Shown here: positions 11,256 through 22,697 of the stretch, one piece after another
Position numbering within the stretch: position 1 is the stretch's first letter
Layout of the letters: each line of letters starts with the position of its first letter
Source of the DNA: Chrysemys picta bellii
Taxonomy: Eukaryota; Chordata; Testudines; Emydidae
Direction of reading: 5' to 3'
Length of the DNA stretch: 64,000 nt
NCBI RefSeq assembly: GCF_011386835.1
Contig: NC_088796.1
Location: 27,359,011-27,423,010, forward strand
Translations under genes and position numbers: made by a program
The notes under the pieces: generated by a model
Databases searched by the model: none
What the model saw: the letters and a program-made list of their open reading frames with translations, nothing else
Told to the model about the DNA's origin: nothing

Positions 11256-12207
11256 ACCCATTACCAAACCTAAAGAGGACCCACCCATCTTTGATTCATT
11301 TATGTGGTCACAGGAAGATCTTCAAGTTTCCGGACTTCTTGCTGGTTAATATTGAAACCTTCATGTTAAACTTTTTTATGACTTTCCTTGGGTTTCTCCC
11401 CACCCCAATGGTATTTGGGAAGGAAATTACAAGTGGTTTATATACCAGCATTTTCTCTACTTTTGCAATTGTAATCCAGTGGAAATATCCACTGGATTCC
11501 AAGTATATAATTCAGAAGCCGTTTGTAGAATCCTAAATTATAAAAATTGTAAAAAAATTCATGTGAATAAATTTAATCTCATATTTGCCTACTGCGAGGT
11601 TTCTTACCACTTTCAAGCCCAAGAGTATAATATAAATAATAAACAGCAAAAAAATCGTTCACATTATAAAAACTCTTGCCAAGAGACAGAAGTTTTTTAA
11701 ATAAACAAAATTTAAAAAAAACTGATTTACACTTGCATTTCCTATCAAACCACTCACAATGGAAAATCACCTATCCAGGTTACAAACATTACAATCTAGA
11801 TCAATCTAATATCTTAACTCCGAAACATAATAATACTCAAACACACTCAGACTCCTTAGGCCATAACAAACTCCTTTTCAATACCAGCCTACAACCACCA
11901 ACAGCTCATGCATCTAATTCCTCAAAAAACACAGATGTAAAAATCTTACCTTTAATCAGCAAGATTAAGAAACACGCTTCTAGAAAAATCTATAATGTAT
12001 TTGTCAAGAAAGAAATATAAAGATCAGAGTTAAGTTGTGCAAGTGAGAAATTTTGAGGATTTGGAGGATACATCTTAAGTGAAATCTGCCTACAAGTCGA
12101 ACCTTTCCCTTTCCCATTTTACCCTCCTCTGTGCTGCCATTACTACTAATACTGGGGAATGGGCAGTCTTGCAGGTAAATTTGCCTAACAAGCACAGCTT
12201 GCGTCTC
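11256..12207. other. Intron, nothing recognised
   Basis: AT-rich. A splice-donor-like TTACCTTTAAT on the minus strand near 11948 has no open coding exon beside it. Confidence 0.55.
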
Positions 12208-12210
12208 CTA

Positions 12211-12856
12211 GGCTATGGCTACACTGGCCCTTTACAGCGCTGCAACTTTCTCGCTCAGGGGTGTGAAAAAACACCCCCCCTGAGCGCAGCAAGTTACAGC
12301 GCTGTAAAGGGCCAGTGTAAACAGTGTAAACAGGAGCCGCACTCCCAGCCGCACTCCCAGCGCTGTAAGCTAATCCCCTCGGGGAGGTGGAGTACCTGCA
12401 GCGCTGGGGGGGAGAGAGCTCTCCCCCCCAGCGCTGGGGGGGAGAGAGCTCTCCCCCCCAGCGCTGGGGGGGAGAGAGCTCTCCCCCCCAGCGCTGGGGG
12501 GGAGAGAGCTCTCCCCCCCAGCGCTGGGGGGGAGAGAGCTCTCCCCCCCAGCGCTGGGGGGGAGAGAGCTCTCCCCCCCAGCGCTGGGGGGGAGAGAGCT
12601 CTCCCCCCCAGCGCTGGGGGGGAGAGAGCTCTCCCCCCCAGCGCTGGGGGGGAGAGAGCTCTCCCCCAGCGCTGGGAGAGAGCTCTCCCCCAGCGCTGGG
12701 AGAGAGCTCTCCCCCAGCGCTGGGAGAGAGCTCTCCCCCAGCGCTGGGAGAGAGCTCTCCCCCAGCGCTAGTGCTGCGACCACACTTGCACTTCAAAGCG
12801 CTACTGCAGGAGCACTCCCGCGGCAGCGCTTTGGAGTTTCGAGTGTAGCCATGCCC
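12211..12856. mobile_element. Harbinger-like MITE carrying a GC-rich tandem array
   Basis: Termini GGCTATGGCTACACT and AGTGTAGCCATGCCC form inverted repeats, flanked by CTA on both sides (12208-12210 and 12857-12859). A second internal inverted repeat (TTACAGCGCTG, GAGCGCAGCAAG) follows the left end. The centre is filled by the 12399-12769 array. No real gene is present. Confidence 0.8.
12399..12769. repeat. Tandem array of 30-bp and 24-bp palindromic units
   Basis: GCGCTG recurs at exact 30-bp steps from 12401 to 12641 (nine times) and then, after a 28-bp step, at 24-bp steps from 12669 to 12765. The 30-bp unit is essentially two palindromes, CCCAGCGCTGGG within C/G runs and GAGAGCTCTC. The 24-bp unit differs by loss of six G/C bases. 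Units are nearly identical, which points to recent expansion. Because the units contain no stop and their lengths are multiples of three, long reading frames appear on both strands; these are artefacts. Confidence 0.95.
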
Positions 12857-13472
12857 CTAGCCCCCCTCCTTCCAACCTTTTTCCAACTCTTATGGTATGT
12901 CTACACTTAAAACACTACAGCAGTGCAGCTGTACCACTTCAGTATAGACACTACCTATGGCGATAGGAGGAATTCTCCCATCGGCGTAGTAATCCACCTC
13001 TCGGACAGTGGGTAGCTAGGCTGATATAAGAATTCTTCTGTCAACATAGCGCTGTCTACCCCGGGTTAGGTTGGTATACTACGTCTCTCAGGCCTGGTCT
13101 ACACTACGAGTTTAGGTCGACTTTAGCAGCGTTAAATCGAATTAAGCCTGGACACGTTCACACAACGAAGCCCTTTCTTTCGACTTAAAGGGCCCTTTAA
13201 ACCGGTTTCTTGACTCCACCTCCGACGAGGGGATTAGCGATAAAATCGGCCTTAGCGGGTCGGAATTGGGGTAGTGTGGATGGAATTAGACGTTATTGGC
13301 CTCCGGGAGCTATCCCACAGTGCTTCATTGTGACCGCTCTGGACAGCACTCTCAACTCAGATGCACTCACCAGGTAGACAGGAAAAGCCCCGTGAACGTT
13401 TGAATTTCATTTCCTGTTTGCCCAGCGTGGAGAGCACAGGTGACCAAGCAGAGCTCATCAGCACAGGTAACC

Positions 13473-14025
13473 ATGATGGAGTCCCAGGATCGCAAAAGAG
13501 CTCCATCATGGACCGAACAGGAGGTACGGGATCTGCTCGCCATATGGGGAGATGAATCAATGCTAGCTGCACTGCGTAGCACTAAACGAAATGGCAAAAT
13601 ATTAGAAAAGGTCTCCAAGGCCATGAAGTACAGAGGCCATAACAGGGACGCACAGCAGTGCCGCGTGAAAATTAATGAGCTAAGGCAAGCCTACCACAAA
13701 GCCAGAGAGTCAAATGGAAGGTCCGGGGCAGAGCCGCAAACATGCCGCTTCTACGCGGAGCTGCATGCCATGCTAGGGGGTGCAGCCATCACTACCCCAA
13801 CCGTGTGTTATGACTCCGTCACTGGAGAAACACACAGGGAAGCGCGCCCAGGGTACGAGGAAGATGAGAATGAAGATAATGTAGATAGCTCACAGCAGCA
13901 AGGAAGCGGAGAAACCGGTTTCCCCAACAGCCAGGATATGTTTATCACCCTGGACCTGGAGCCAGTAACCCCCGAACTCACCCAAGGCGTGCTCCCAGAC
14001 CCTGAGGGCACACAGGGGACCTCCG
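13473..14025 (+). CDS. Harbinger Myb/SANT-like DNA-binding protein, exon 1
   Basis: In PIF/Harbinger elements a second protein with a Myb/SANT-like trihelix helps the transposase enter the nucleus and bind the element ends. Exon 1 starts at tandem ATGs (13473 and 13476; MMESQDRKRAPSWTEQEV). It carries the trihelix-type domain over roughly residues 10-105, with W/L-rich helices and the NRDAQQCRVKINELRQAY block. An acidic, Ser/Gln-rich linker follows. The frame stays open left to a GTG at 13440, and a closely preceding ATG in relatives appears lost, so 13476 and 13473 are both possible starts. The exon ends in phase 1 before GTGAGT at 14026. Turtle genome annotations often label such copies as ZSCAN29- or ZSCAN20-like. 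Confidence 0.85.
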
Positions 14026-14949
14026 GTGAGTGTACCTTTGTAAATATTACACATGGTTTAAAAGCGTGTTTAATAATTAATGATTAATTTGCCCTGGCAA
14101 TCGCAGCCAGTACAGCTACTGGAAAAGTCTGTTAACATGTATGGGGATGGAGCGGAAATCCTCCAGGGACATCTCCAGAAAGCTCTCCTTCATGTACTCC
14201 CAAAGCCTTTGCAAAAGGTTTCTGGGGAGGGCTGCCTTATCCCATCTGCCATGGTAGGACACTTTACCACGCCAGGCCAGTAGCACGTAGTCTGGAATCA
14301 TTGCATAAAGCATGGCAGCGTATGGTCCGGGTGTTTGCTGGCATGCAGACAACATCCATTACTTATCGCTCTTTGTTATCCTCAGGAGAGTGATATCATT
14401 CACGGTCACCTGGTTGAAATGGGGCGATTTTATTAAGGGGACATTCCGAGGTGCCCCTTCCTGCTCTGCTGAACAGAAATGTTCCCCGCTGTTAGCCACG
14501 CGGTGGGGGGGCAAGGGTGAAGTGATCAGCCCCGAAAATTGGGTGTGGGGGGGAGGGGGGCTAGTTGGGTTTGTGCTGCATATTAACCCGGAAACCCCAG
14601 CCCCTCCTTTTACATTGCAAACCCATTTTAAATGGCCAACCCAACGGGTGCTTGGTATGGGAAATGAGGGTGCTACTGTTTGAAACCATTCCCACATGTT
14701 AAGAAGGTTAAAAAAGCCACAAAACTGTGGCTTACTATGGCTGCCTGCAAGCCGAAATCTGTTGCCTGGCACTGCGTGAGTGATCTCTCACACCAAACCG
14801 GCAGGCCCTCAATATAAGAGGAAAAATGTGACCTTGTAATGAAAGCACATGTGCTGCGTAATGTGAACAGCAAAATTTAACGTGAAAGTGTACCCATTGT
14901 TCACTAAAATTTGTCTTTTTTAAACCACCTCTCCCTTCTCCTCCACCAG
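14026..14949 (+). other. Intron of the Harbinger Myb-like gene
   Basis: This is a 924-bp intron inferred from GTGAGT and a C/T-rich stretch before CACCAG. It contains no convincing coding sequence on either strand. Confidence 0.7.
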
Positions 14950-15452
14950 CTGCAAATATTTCTCCTTCACAGAGGCTAGTGAAGATTAGAAGAAGAAAAC
15001 AGCGGACTCGGGATGACATGTTCACGGAGCTCCAGATGTCCTCCCACGCTGAAAGAGCGCAGCAGAATGCATGGAGGCAGTCAATGTCAGACTACAGAAA
15101 AGCACAGTATGAACAAGAGGAGAGGTGGCGGGCTGAATCGCGGGATGAACAGAGCAAGTGGCGGGCTGAAGATGATCGGTGGCGTCAGCTTGCAGACAGA
15201 AGGCAAGAGTCGATGCTCCGGCTGCTGGAGCATCAAACTGATATGCTCCAGCATATGGCTGAGCTGCAGGAAAGGCAGCAGGAGCAGAGACCGCCGCTAC
15301 AGCCCCTGTGTAACCAACAGCCCTCCTCCCCAAGTTCCATAGCCTCCTCACCCAGACGCCCCAGAACACGGTGGGGGGGCCTCCGGCCACCCAGTCACTC
15401 CACCCCAGATGATTGCCCGAGTATCAGAAGGCTGGCCTTCAATAAGAGTTAA
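14950..15452 (+). CDS. Harbinger Myb/SANT-like protein, exon 2
   Basis: The acceptor TCCACCAG at 14942-14949 joins exon 1 in phase and gives a 351-residue protein. The exon reads AANISPSQRLVKIRRRKQRT and continues into a long charged helix rich in R, E, Q and W (AQQNAWRQSM, QEERWRAESR), probably a coiled coil. A Pro/Ser-rich tail and a TAA at 15450-15452 follow. A basic RRRKQR cluster near the start could be a nuclear localisation signal. A plus-strand AATAAA lies at 15541. No frameshift or stop was seen in either exon. Confidence 0.8.
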
Positions 15453-15540
15453 AGTTTTAAACTGCAGTGTGTCCTTTTCCTTCCCTTCTCCCCCACCCAT
15501 CCCTACCTTGGCAATTCTCCCCCTAGCTGTGTGATGAATT

Positions 15541-15580
15541 AATAAAGAATGCATGAATGTGAAGTAACAATGACTTTATT
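15541..15580. terminator. Facing poly(A) signals of the convergent Harbinger genes
   Basis: AATAAA at 15541-15546 serves the plus-strand gene. TTTATT at 15575-15580 is AATAAA on the minus strand for the transposase. Because cleavage occurs downstream of each signal, the two mRNAs probably overlap at their 3' ends. Confidence 0.6.
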
Positions 15581-15699
15581 GCCTCTGCAAGTGGTGCCCG
15601 AAGGGGGAGGGGAGGGTGGGGTGGTTGGTTTACAGGGAAGTAGAGTGAACCGGGTGGGGGGGTGGGGCGGAGGGTTCATCAAGGAGAAAAACAGAAGTT

Positions 15700-17001
15700 T
15701 CACACCGCAGCCTGGCCAGTCACAAAACTCTGTTTCAAAGCTTCTCTGATGCGCACCGTGCCATGCTGTGCTCTTCTAACCGCCCTGGTGTCTGGCTGCG
15801 CGTAATCAGCGGCCAGGCGATGTGCCTCAACCTCCCACCCCGCCATAAATGTCTCCCCCTTACTTTCACAGATATTGTGGAGCGCACAGCAAGCAGCAAT
15901 AACAATGGGGATATTCTTTTCACTGAGGTCTGAGCGAGTCAGTAAGCTGCGCCAGCGCGCTTTTAAACGTCCAAATGCACATTCCACCACCATTCGGCAC
16001 TTGCTCAGCCTGTAGTTGAACAGGTCCTGACTACTGTCCAGGCTGCCTGTGTACGGCTTCATGAGCCATGGCATTAAGGGGTAGGCTGAGTCCCCAAGGA
16101 TAACTATAGGCATTTCAACATCCCCAACGGTTATTTTCTGGTCCGGGAAGAAAGTCCCTTCCTCCAGCTTTCGAAACAGACCAGAGTTCCTGAAGATGCG
16201 AGCGTCATGAACCCTTCCCAGCCATCTCAGGTTGACGTTGGTGAAACATCCCTTGTGATCCACCAGGGCTTGCAGCACCATTGAAAAGTACCCCTTGCGG
16301 TTTACGTACTCGGTGGCTTGGTGCTCCGGTGCCAAGATAGGGATATGGGTTCCGTCTATCGCCCCACCACAGTTTGGGAATCCCATTGCAGCAAAGCCAT
16401 CCACTATGGCCTGCACGTTTCCCAGAGTCACTACCCTTGATATCACCAGGTCTTTGATTGCCCTGGCAACTTGGATCACAGCAGCCCCCACAGTAGATTT
16501 GCCCACTCCAAATTGATTCCCGACTGACAGGTAGCTGTCTGGCATTGCAAGCTTCCACAGGGCTATCGCCACTCGCTTCTCAACTGTGAGGGCTGCTCTC
16601 ATCCTAGTATTCTGGCACTTCAGGGCAGGGGAAAGCAAGTCACAAAGTTCCATGAAAATGCCCTTACTCATGCAAAAGTTTTGCAGCCACTGGGAATCGT
16701 CCCACACCTGCAGCACGATGCGGTCCCACCAGTCTGTGCTTGTTTCCTGGGCCCAGAATCAGCGTTCCACGGCATGAACCTGCCCCAGTAACACCATGAT
16801 TTGCACATTGCTGGGGCCTGTGCCTTGTGAGAGGTCTATGTCCATGTCAATTTCCTCATCACTCTCGTCGCCACGCTGCAATCGCCTCCTCGGCTGGTCC
16901 TGGTTTTGCTTTGGCATGTCCTGGCTCTGCATATACTCCAGGACAATGCGCATGGTGTTCATAGTGCTCATATTTGCCGCGGTGATCTGAGCGGGCTCCA
17001 T
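15700..17001 (-). pseudogene. Harbinger DDE transposase (HARBI1-like), one in-frame stop
   Basis: The reading frame begins MEPAQITAANMSTMNTM at 17001 and stays open to the stop at 15700, giving 433 codons apart from one TGA (16759-16761) in HAVER-stop-FWAQ. The expected residue there is Arg, so this is probably CGA to TGA. The DDE catalytic core is intact: Asp216 in GGAIDGTHIPI, Asp304 in VILGDSAYPLMPW and Glu340 in MVVECAFGRLKARWR, with the last two 36 residues apart. An acidic N-terminal region is followed by the helical VEKRVAIALWKLA segment. Length and motif order match full-length Harbinger nucleases related to vertebrate HARBI1. It converges with the Myb-like gene. Readthrough or a sister copy would be needed for activity. 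Confidence 0.93.
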
Positions 17002-17443
17002 GATCCCAGTGCTATAGCGTCTGGGCTGAAAAAAGGCGTGAAACTAGTATCTGACGGACGGAGGGAGGGAGAGAGAGGCAAGTGACGACATGGCGTACAG
17101 GTACAGGGAATTAAAATCAACAAAGGTGGCTGTGCATCAGGAGGAAACAAACAACTGTCACACAGAATGGCCCCCCCCAAAGATTGAACTCAAAACCCTG
17201 GGTTTAGCAGGCCATTGATTTCACTGAGGGAGGGGGAAAGCAAATGAATACAGAACAAATCTATTTTTTACATCTTAAGCTGGCAGACGACTGTGCAGCA
17301 TGACTGATAGCCCTCGGCATCTTCTGGGTGCTTGGCAGAAAATACTGGGCGCTTGGCAGAAAATAGCATACTACTACCGATAGCCATCATCGTCGAGACT
17401 GCCCACGTGCCCATGATTGACAGCCACTGCAGCACGACAACGA

Positions 17444-17641
17444 CGGATACCAGTCATAATATACCATCTTCTACCAAAAGGCAAGGGGCTGCTGCTGTGT
17501 GCAATGCAGCCCCACGTCTGCCAGTACCCAGATCGCCGATGAAGGCTACCAGTCATACTGCACCGTCTACTGCCAAAAGGCAATTAGCTGCTGCTGCGTA
17601 GCAATACAGTACCACGTCTGCCGACACCCAGAGGACATATG
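17444..17641. repeat. Two tandem units of about 98 bp in the transposase 5' leader
   Basis: Two diverged copies share TACCAGTCATA, ACCATCT-like, CCAAAAGGCAA, GCTGCTGCTG and CCACGTCTGCC in the same order. They lie upstream of the transposase ATG on its coding strand, so they may be part of its promoter or leader. Confidence 0.6.
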
Positions 17642-18363
17642 GTGACGGTGAGCTGAGCTGAGCGGGCTCCATGCGTGGCGTGGTATGTTGTCTGCACAGG
17701 TAACCCAGGTAAAAAGGCGCAAATCGATTGTCTGCCGTTGCTCTGACGGAGGGGGAGGTGCCTGACGACATGTACCCAGAACCCCCCGCGACACTGTTTT
17801 GCATCATTCAGGCATTGGGATCTCAACCCAGAATTCCAATGGGCAGTGGAGACTGCATGAACTGTGGGATAGCTACCCACAGTGCAATGCTCTGGAAGTC
17901 GACGCTAGACTCGGTACTGTGGACGCGGTCCGCCGACTTAATGCACTTAGAGCATTTTATGTGGGGACACACACAATCGGCTGTATACAACCGATTTCTA
18001 TAAAACCGGCTTCTATAAATTCGACCTAATTTCGTAGTGTAGACATACCCTCAGGGGTTTGGGTTTTTCACACCCTTGAGAGACGTAGCTATATCAAAGT
18101 AAATTCCTAGTGTAGACCAGCTCTCAGAGAAGAAAGGAAACTAGGACAATATCATGTCTTTATCAATAGCCTGCAATTAGAATGATAGCCTGGCGTAAAA
18201 CTGTAGACAGGAATAGGGCTGGTTTGGGAGTAGAGTAGGGATGCTTATGAGAGAAGTGGTGCTGTGGAGCTGGGAAAACGGAGCAGCAGCATCATGAAAA
18301 AAAGTGGTTGACAATGGAAGTACACGATGGACACTGGGAGATCTGTAAGCTCTTGATCACTAA

Positions 18364-18584
18364 GGCTTTGTCTACACTGGAAACTGAATGACAAAACTTC
18401 TGTCGTTCAGGTGCATGAAAAAAACCACACCCCCAAATGACAATAGTTTTGTCTATGAAAAGCATCAGTGTGACCAGTGCTTTGTCGGCAGGAGAGCTCT
18501 TTCCTGCTGACAAACAGCAGCTACACTGCACACCTTTTAGCGGCACAGCCATGTCGCTAAAAGGTGTGTAGTGTAGACAAAGCC
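18364..18584. mobile_element. Harbinger-type MITE with TAA target duplication
   Basis: The 221-bp element has ends GGCTTTGTCTACACT and AGTGTAGACAAAGCC, a perfect 15-bp inverted repeat. TAA is duplicated at 18361-18363 and 18585-18587. It has no coding capacity. Confidence 0.9.
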
Positions 18585-18587
18585 TAA

Positions 18588-20894
18588 AAAACAACTTAGA
18601 ACAAAGTTCAGGTTGCCTGGCGGTATCTCGTGCGCCTCCAGAAAGTCAAGTTCAGCAAAACTCAAAACTTCTAAAACCAAGAAGTACAGAATTGAGGTAA
18701 AGGCCAATGTAACCTTAACTTTGACTTCCTTGGGCTACTAGTAATAATTCGCATGCACTTCAGATGCACTCTTTCCAAATCTGGCAGTCCGCTTTTGAAT
18801 ATAAAAACAGGTATCTAGAGGAAAACTTAGAAGCAGTTACTGGATCAGCAACTACTGATCTAATTACTACGACTTACTAGTAACTACTAATTACTGAAAC
18901 AAAACAGTTGTATTCAGATTAGGTTTCTACATTCTTGGCTTAAGGTCATATGCATAAAACATATAGTATCTATCTTTTAGGAGATATGTTGAATGTTATA
19001 CTATTGATGCAGCAGAAGTAAATGAAACACATTCTAGAGCATAGGACATAATTTGGGGAAAGCAAACAGAGGGAAGACAAGATGGTGGGAACACTTCCAT
19101 TTACATTGGTTTACTTAAATAAAGAATCTGGCTGAATCTGAAATGCCTGCTTAAATTAAAAACCCATTTAAATCCTGACTCCCTACTTGTATCAAATTCC
19201 TCCACTGCTTCATAGAGAGTTCATATTCAATTAGTCATATGTACTCCTGACTTTCTGAAATACAGCTGAACAGAGGAGAAATTTAGCCAAAAAGTAATTG
19301 TTTGATGGTATTCACAAGGAAACTGTAAAAGGTGTGTGTGTATATATATATATTTTTAAAAAAACAGAAGCAAACAGGAAAAAATATTGATTCTCTGATT
19401 TGGAAATAAAGGTAAGCCTCATCTCATCCTATTCATTGATTCTTTGAACATAAAATGGTAAATATGGCCAGAAGTCACCTGTTCCAGGAAGAGATAATCA
19501 AGTATTAAAATAGAAAATCATTTCTACTGTACATCTAAAATAGACCACATTTACACCTTCATTTTTCCTTACTAAAGAAAAATAAAACCAGAAGATAGGA
19601 AAGCATAATGAATTAAAGAGTAAACATCTAGTATCTCTAAATATCCTGGGACCAACATGGCTACAATAACACTGCCTATAAATAAGAAACTGGCAGTTGG
19701 TATCTGGGTCAGTATGTTTTCTAGGGTCACATAACTGTGGCTCTGCCCAGGGTTCTAAATTCTTGGCTTGTTACTCAGCTCTGTCAGTCATATGCTGCAG
19801 ACAGTCTCAAGTGTGGGGATCTATAAGATTCACCTTAGCAGTAAACTATTTCTTCAAAATATTTCACATATACACTCATATCTAATATGTTTTTTCATTT
19901 TTTATGAATAAGTCAAAACTGCTTTTTGAAGAGAAAAAGTACACACTTTGCAAAAGTAAGTCTTAGGAATACCAAATTGACACAAAAGCAGAAATATTTA
20001 GGCTATTTGCAGTGGGTTGGAATTCTATAATCACTTTAAAAACTCTAATCTTTTGCAAGACACTGAAAACCTGAGTACCTAACCCCAATTATGTCATTCA
20101 TCTTATTTCAAAGTTTCAAGACATTGTTTCTAGCTTCATTCAAAACAATTATATGATATTTTCAATAAATATACAATATCTCTGTAAAGAGCCAAATATT
20201 TCATATATATTTGTCAAGGGAAAAAAAGATCTGTCAGTGTACAAAAAACAGTGTTAGAAGTTGGTCTACTTACAGTTCTGCCACTAATTGCTCTTTCCTA
20301 ATCTTCCTGCCCACTAGATTTTCACAGAATTCTGAACTAGGTGGAAGGAAACTCTCTCTGTCCTTCAGGCCTGTGGATGATAGTGTCTTCGGTTGCACAG
20401 ATAACAGTATATTTGGATGCCTCGAGCCTCAAATTTTGAGACCATAATTACTGCTAGGTTTGGTAACTACAGTATCAAAGAACAGGAAAGAGACTGCACG
20501 ACATGGCTACAAAGTATTGGTCCTCAGCTGCAATTCTCAAGAACCACAGCTGGTATAGGAATTGGGATGTGAAGATAATAGTTCTACAGGAAGCCAAGCT
20601 ATATCCCAATGAGTTTCAGGATCGCTAGTGTCTCTATGGGAAATCTCACTTTCATGTCAAAGTTAAACAAAATTTAAAATAAGCCTAGGAAACTGAGGTA
20701 AGGCTTCTGATCTGCCTGTAAAGCACTATACATATTTTAAAATATTAAGTATGAAATGGCCCAGCTCACATTTGTGTGCTAAAGACTCCATGATGCTCAG
20801 ACATCTAGGTATTACACATTAAGCATTTGCAAAAATGATTTTATGACATAAGGAATAGATTGAGGCAGTTAACAGTACAATATAAATAACAACA
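18588..20894. other. Intron, mostly nothing recognised
   Basis: Contains a GTGTGT/TATATA microsatellite at about 19333-19354 and the small tail snippet near 19642-19675. No coding signal. Confidence 0.55.
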
Positions 20895-21100
20895 TCATTA
20901 GTCCAGTGGATAGTTCACTGCACTCAGATTCAGGAGATTTGATCCTGTTCCTGGCTCTGCCGCTAACCTCGCTGGGTGACCTTGGGCAAGTCACCTCACC
21001 TCTCCATGCCTGTTTCCCCTCCCACTCTTTGTCAAGTCCATTTAGACTGCGAGCACATCAGGTAGATTGTTTCTTATTATGCGTTTGTATAGTGCCCATA
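20895..21100 (+). mobile_element. MIR SINE (tRNA-derived CORE-SINE)
   Basis: The stretch AGTCCAGTGGATAGTTCACT, the weak box B region, GGCTCTGCCGCTAACC and GTGACCTTGGGCAAGTCACC is the conserved MIR core. It is an ancient SINE, diverged, in plus orientation. Its limits are approximate. Confidence 0.85.
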
Positions 21101-22689
21101 TAATGGATTTATATTTGAAAGCTCAGAACAGGTCAGAAGTCCAACTCTTTTTTGATACTTGAAAAAAATTTAAAGTAGAAATCTATGTCTTTTTTCTGAT
21201 TGGATCCATCATTACTGTCCCTATGTCTATCAGGGTGTGCATCGCTAACATTTTTAATGAGATAAGAATAGAAAATTTAAGAAAAAGGTTTAAAAATTCT
21301 TTTACAAGTGTGGTTGGGGCCTGGCCTTCAATCAGGAAGCCCAGATTCACAGTGCACTTCAACTGCTCTGAGCCACAAGTTGCAACAAGCCACTTTTATT
21401 ACACTAAAAGAGTATGGTAGGAATGTGATGGTATCACAAGCCGTGTCAGAGAGAAGTCTGTTTTTATACTTCTTGGGAGTTTTTGAACCCTTCCATTCAT
21501 CTACAACCCTTCTTTTTGGTGCAGAGGGAGTACTTGTGAGCTGTAATCACTGAAACTACAGATTCTAAATCCAGTAAATAAGAAATCAAAACCCCGTTTG
21601 AATTATTTTTATCCTTTTATTCACAAAGTTCTTTGGTGGCACCCACTCTGCCCACAGACACCAGGATTTTCTGTGATTGATGGTAGCTCTGCCAGAGGGT
21701 GAAAAAAAAAAATCTATTTTTAAAACAGAAAAGAATTTTGTTCTTATCAGACATTTTACGAGTTTGAGTTTTTCTCTTTCTTGTTTATGTAGCATGTACA
21801 CTTGGATAATTCTAATCTCCCAGATATTAGAGAATAGGAAAAACAGAACACTTCTGGTTTTGAATTGAGAGAATCCCACTTGATCTGGGGTAAATTATAA
21901 TTCTTCAATCCCCACTACAGTGTGAATCAATTCACTGGACATTATAGACCACTGGCATTAAATAGCCTCCCCTAAACTGTCCCAGATTCTTCTGAAGGGA
22001 AGGCGGAAATTCTGCCCCTCTATGAGAGAAAAGTTGCAATTGCTTACGGGATGCACCAATAAGGGTATTTTTCTGAATTCTGATGAGCTGGAAGGGTGTT
22101 ATTTGGCTCTTTTATTTTGACTTTGATAAATTAGTGTAAATTATTTAAAATAAAGAGGAAGAACTTTTGATGCGTGTGTCACGAAAAGGAGCTCTGGATG
22201 GGACAGCTGGTTCAGGACAGATTTCTGAAAAGGAAGTCTGGACAAGAATAGTTGAGAATTATCCAAAGGGGCAAAAATCTCAGTACACTCTGCAGACTCT
22301 CCAAATTCTCTCTAAAGGCTAAGCCTGCATGAAGCGGGTGACAAGAGGTTCAGAGCTGACTTGGAAGAGAGATTTGTCAGTGGTACTGAGGACGACTGGC
22401 TCATTTAGCACCTTCTGTGCTTAGTACACTGGTAGATGTAACTTCATTTGTGGTATGAAGAGCTCTTGCTGTAGTGAAGGGAACTATGGGTGAAGCTGAT
22501 CTGCTTGACTGCATCGATGCAGACAGCACTGATGCATAGTTCAGGCACTCAATTCAAGTTTCTACTTCGAGAATGCACACTTTAAAGACTTTGGATTGGC
22601 TTCTGGACAGGTTTCAAGGAGTCTGTTGTCCTCTATGTAACCTAACCGCTCTGCATGAGAATGAAGCAGATTTGACAACCCGCACTGTA
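21101..22689. other. Intron, nothing recognised
   Basis: Short overlapping frames on both strands at 21223-21879 lack motifs. No repeat termini seen. Confidence 0.55.
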
Positions 22690-22697
22690 GTTGGAAC

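Larger units (their letters stand above)
13091..18050. mobile_element. Near-complete autonomous PIF/Harbinger DNA transposon (4.96 kb)
   Basis: The element starts GGCCTGGTCTACACTACGA and ends with the near-complement TTCGTAGTGTAGACATACCC. It is flanked by TCA at 13088-13090 and 18051-18053, consistent with the 3-bp target duplication of this superfamily. Inside are two convergent genes: a Myb/SANT-like protein with one intron on the plus strand, and the DDE transposase on the minus strand. Their poly(A) signals face each other about 30 bp apart. Only one premature stop, in the transposase, was seen. It has landed inside an older MITE of the same superfamily (12894 to about 18121), whose two halves resume on either side. 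Confidence 0.93.
12894..18121. mobile_element. Older Harbinger-type MITE split by the 4.96-kb Harbinger element
   Basis: The left part (12894-13090) starts GGTATGTCTACACT and the right part (18051 to about 18121) ends AGTGTAGACCAGC. Joined, they resemble the uninterrupted copy at 48779-49011: AGACACTACCTA, AATCC and TTTTTCACAC.CTTGAG.GACGTAG occur in the same order. The outer target duplication has decayed. Confidence 0.8.

Noticed and set aside
12399..12769. CRISPR-like regular repeat spacing
   Set aside because: There are no unique spacers; it is a simple tandem repeat in a vertebrate genome.
12079..12848. Long open frames of 137-230 codons on both strands over the GCGCTG array
   Set aside because: They are created by a stop-free palindromic repeat whose unit lengths are multiples of three. 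No start context or conserved domain is present.
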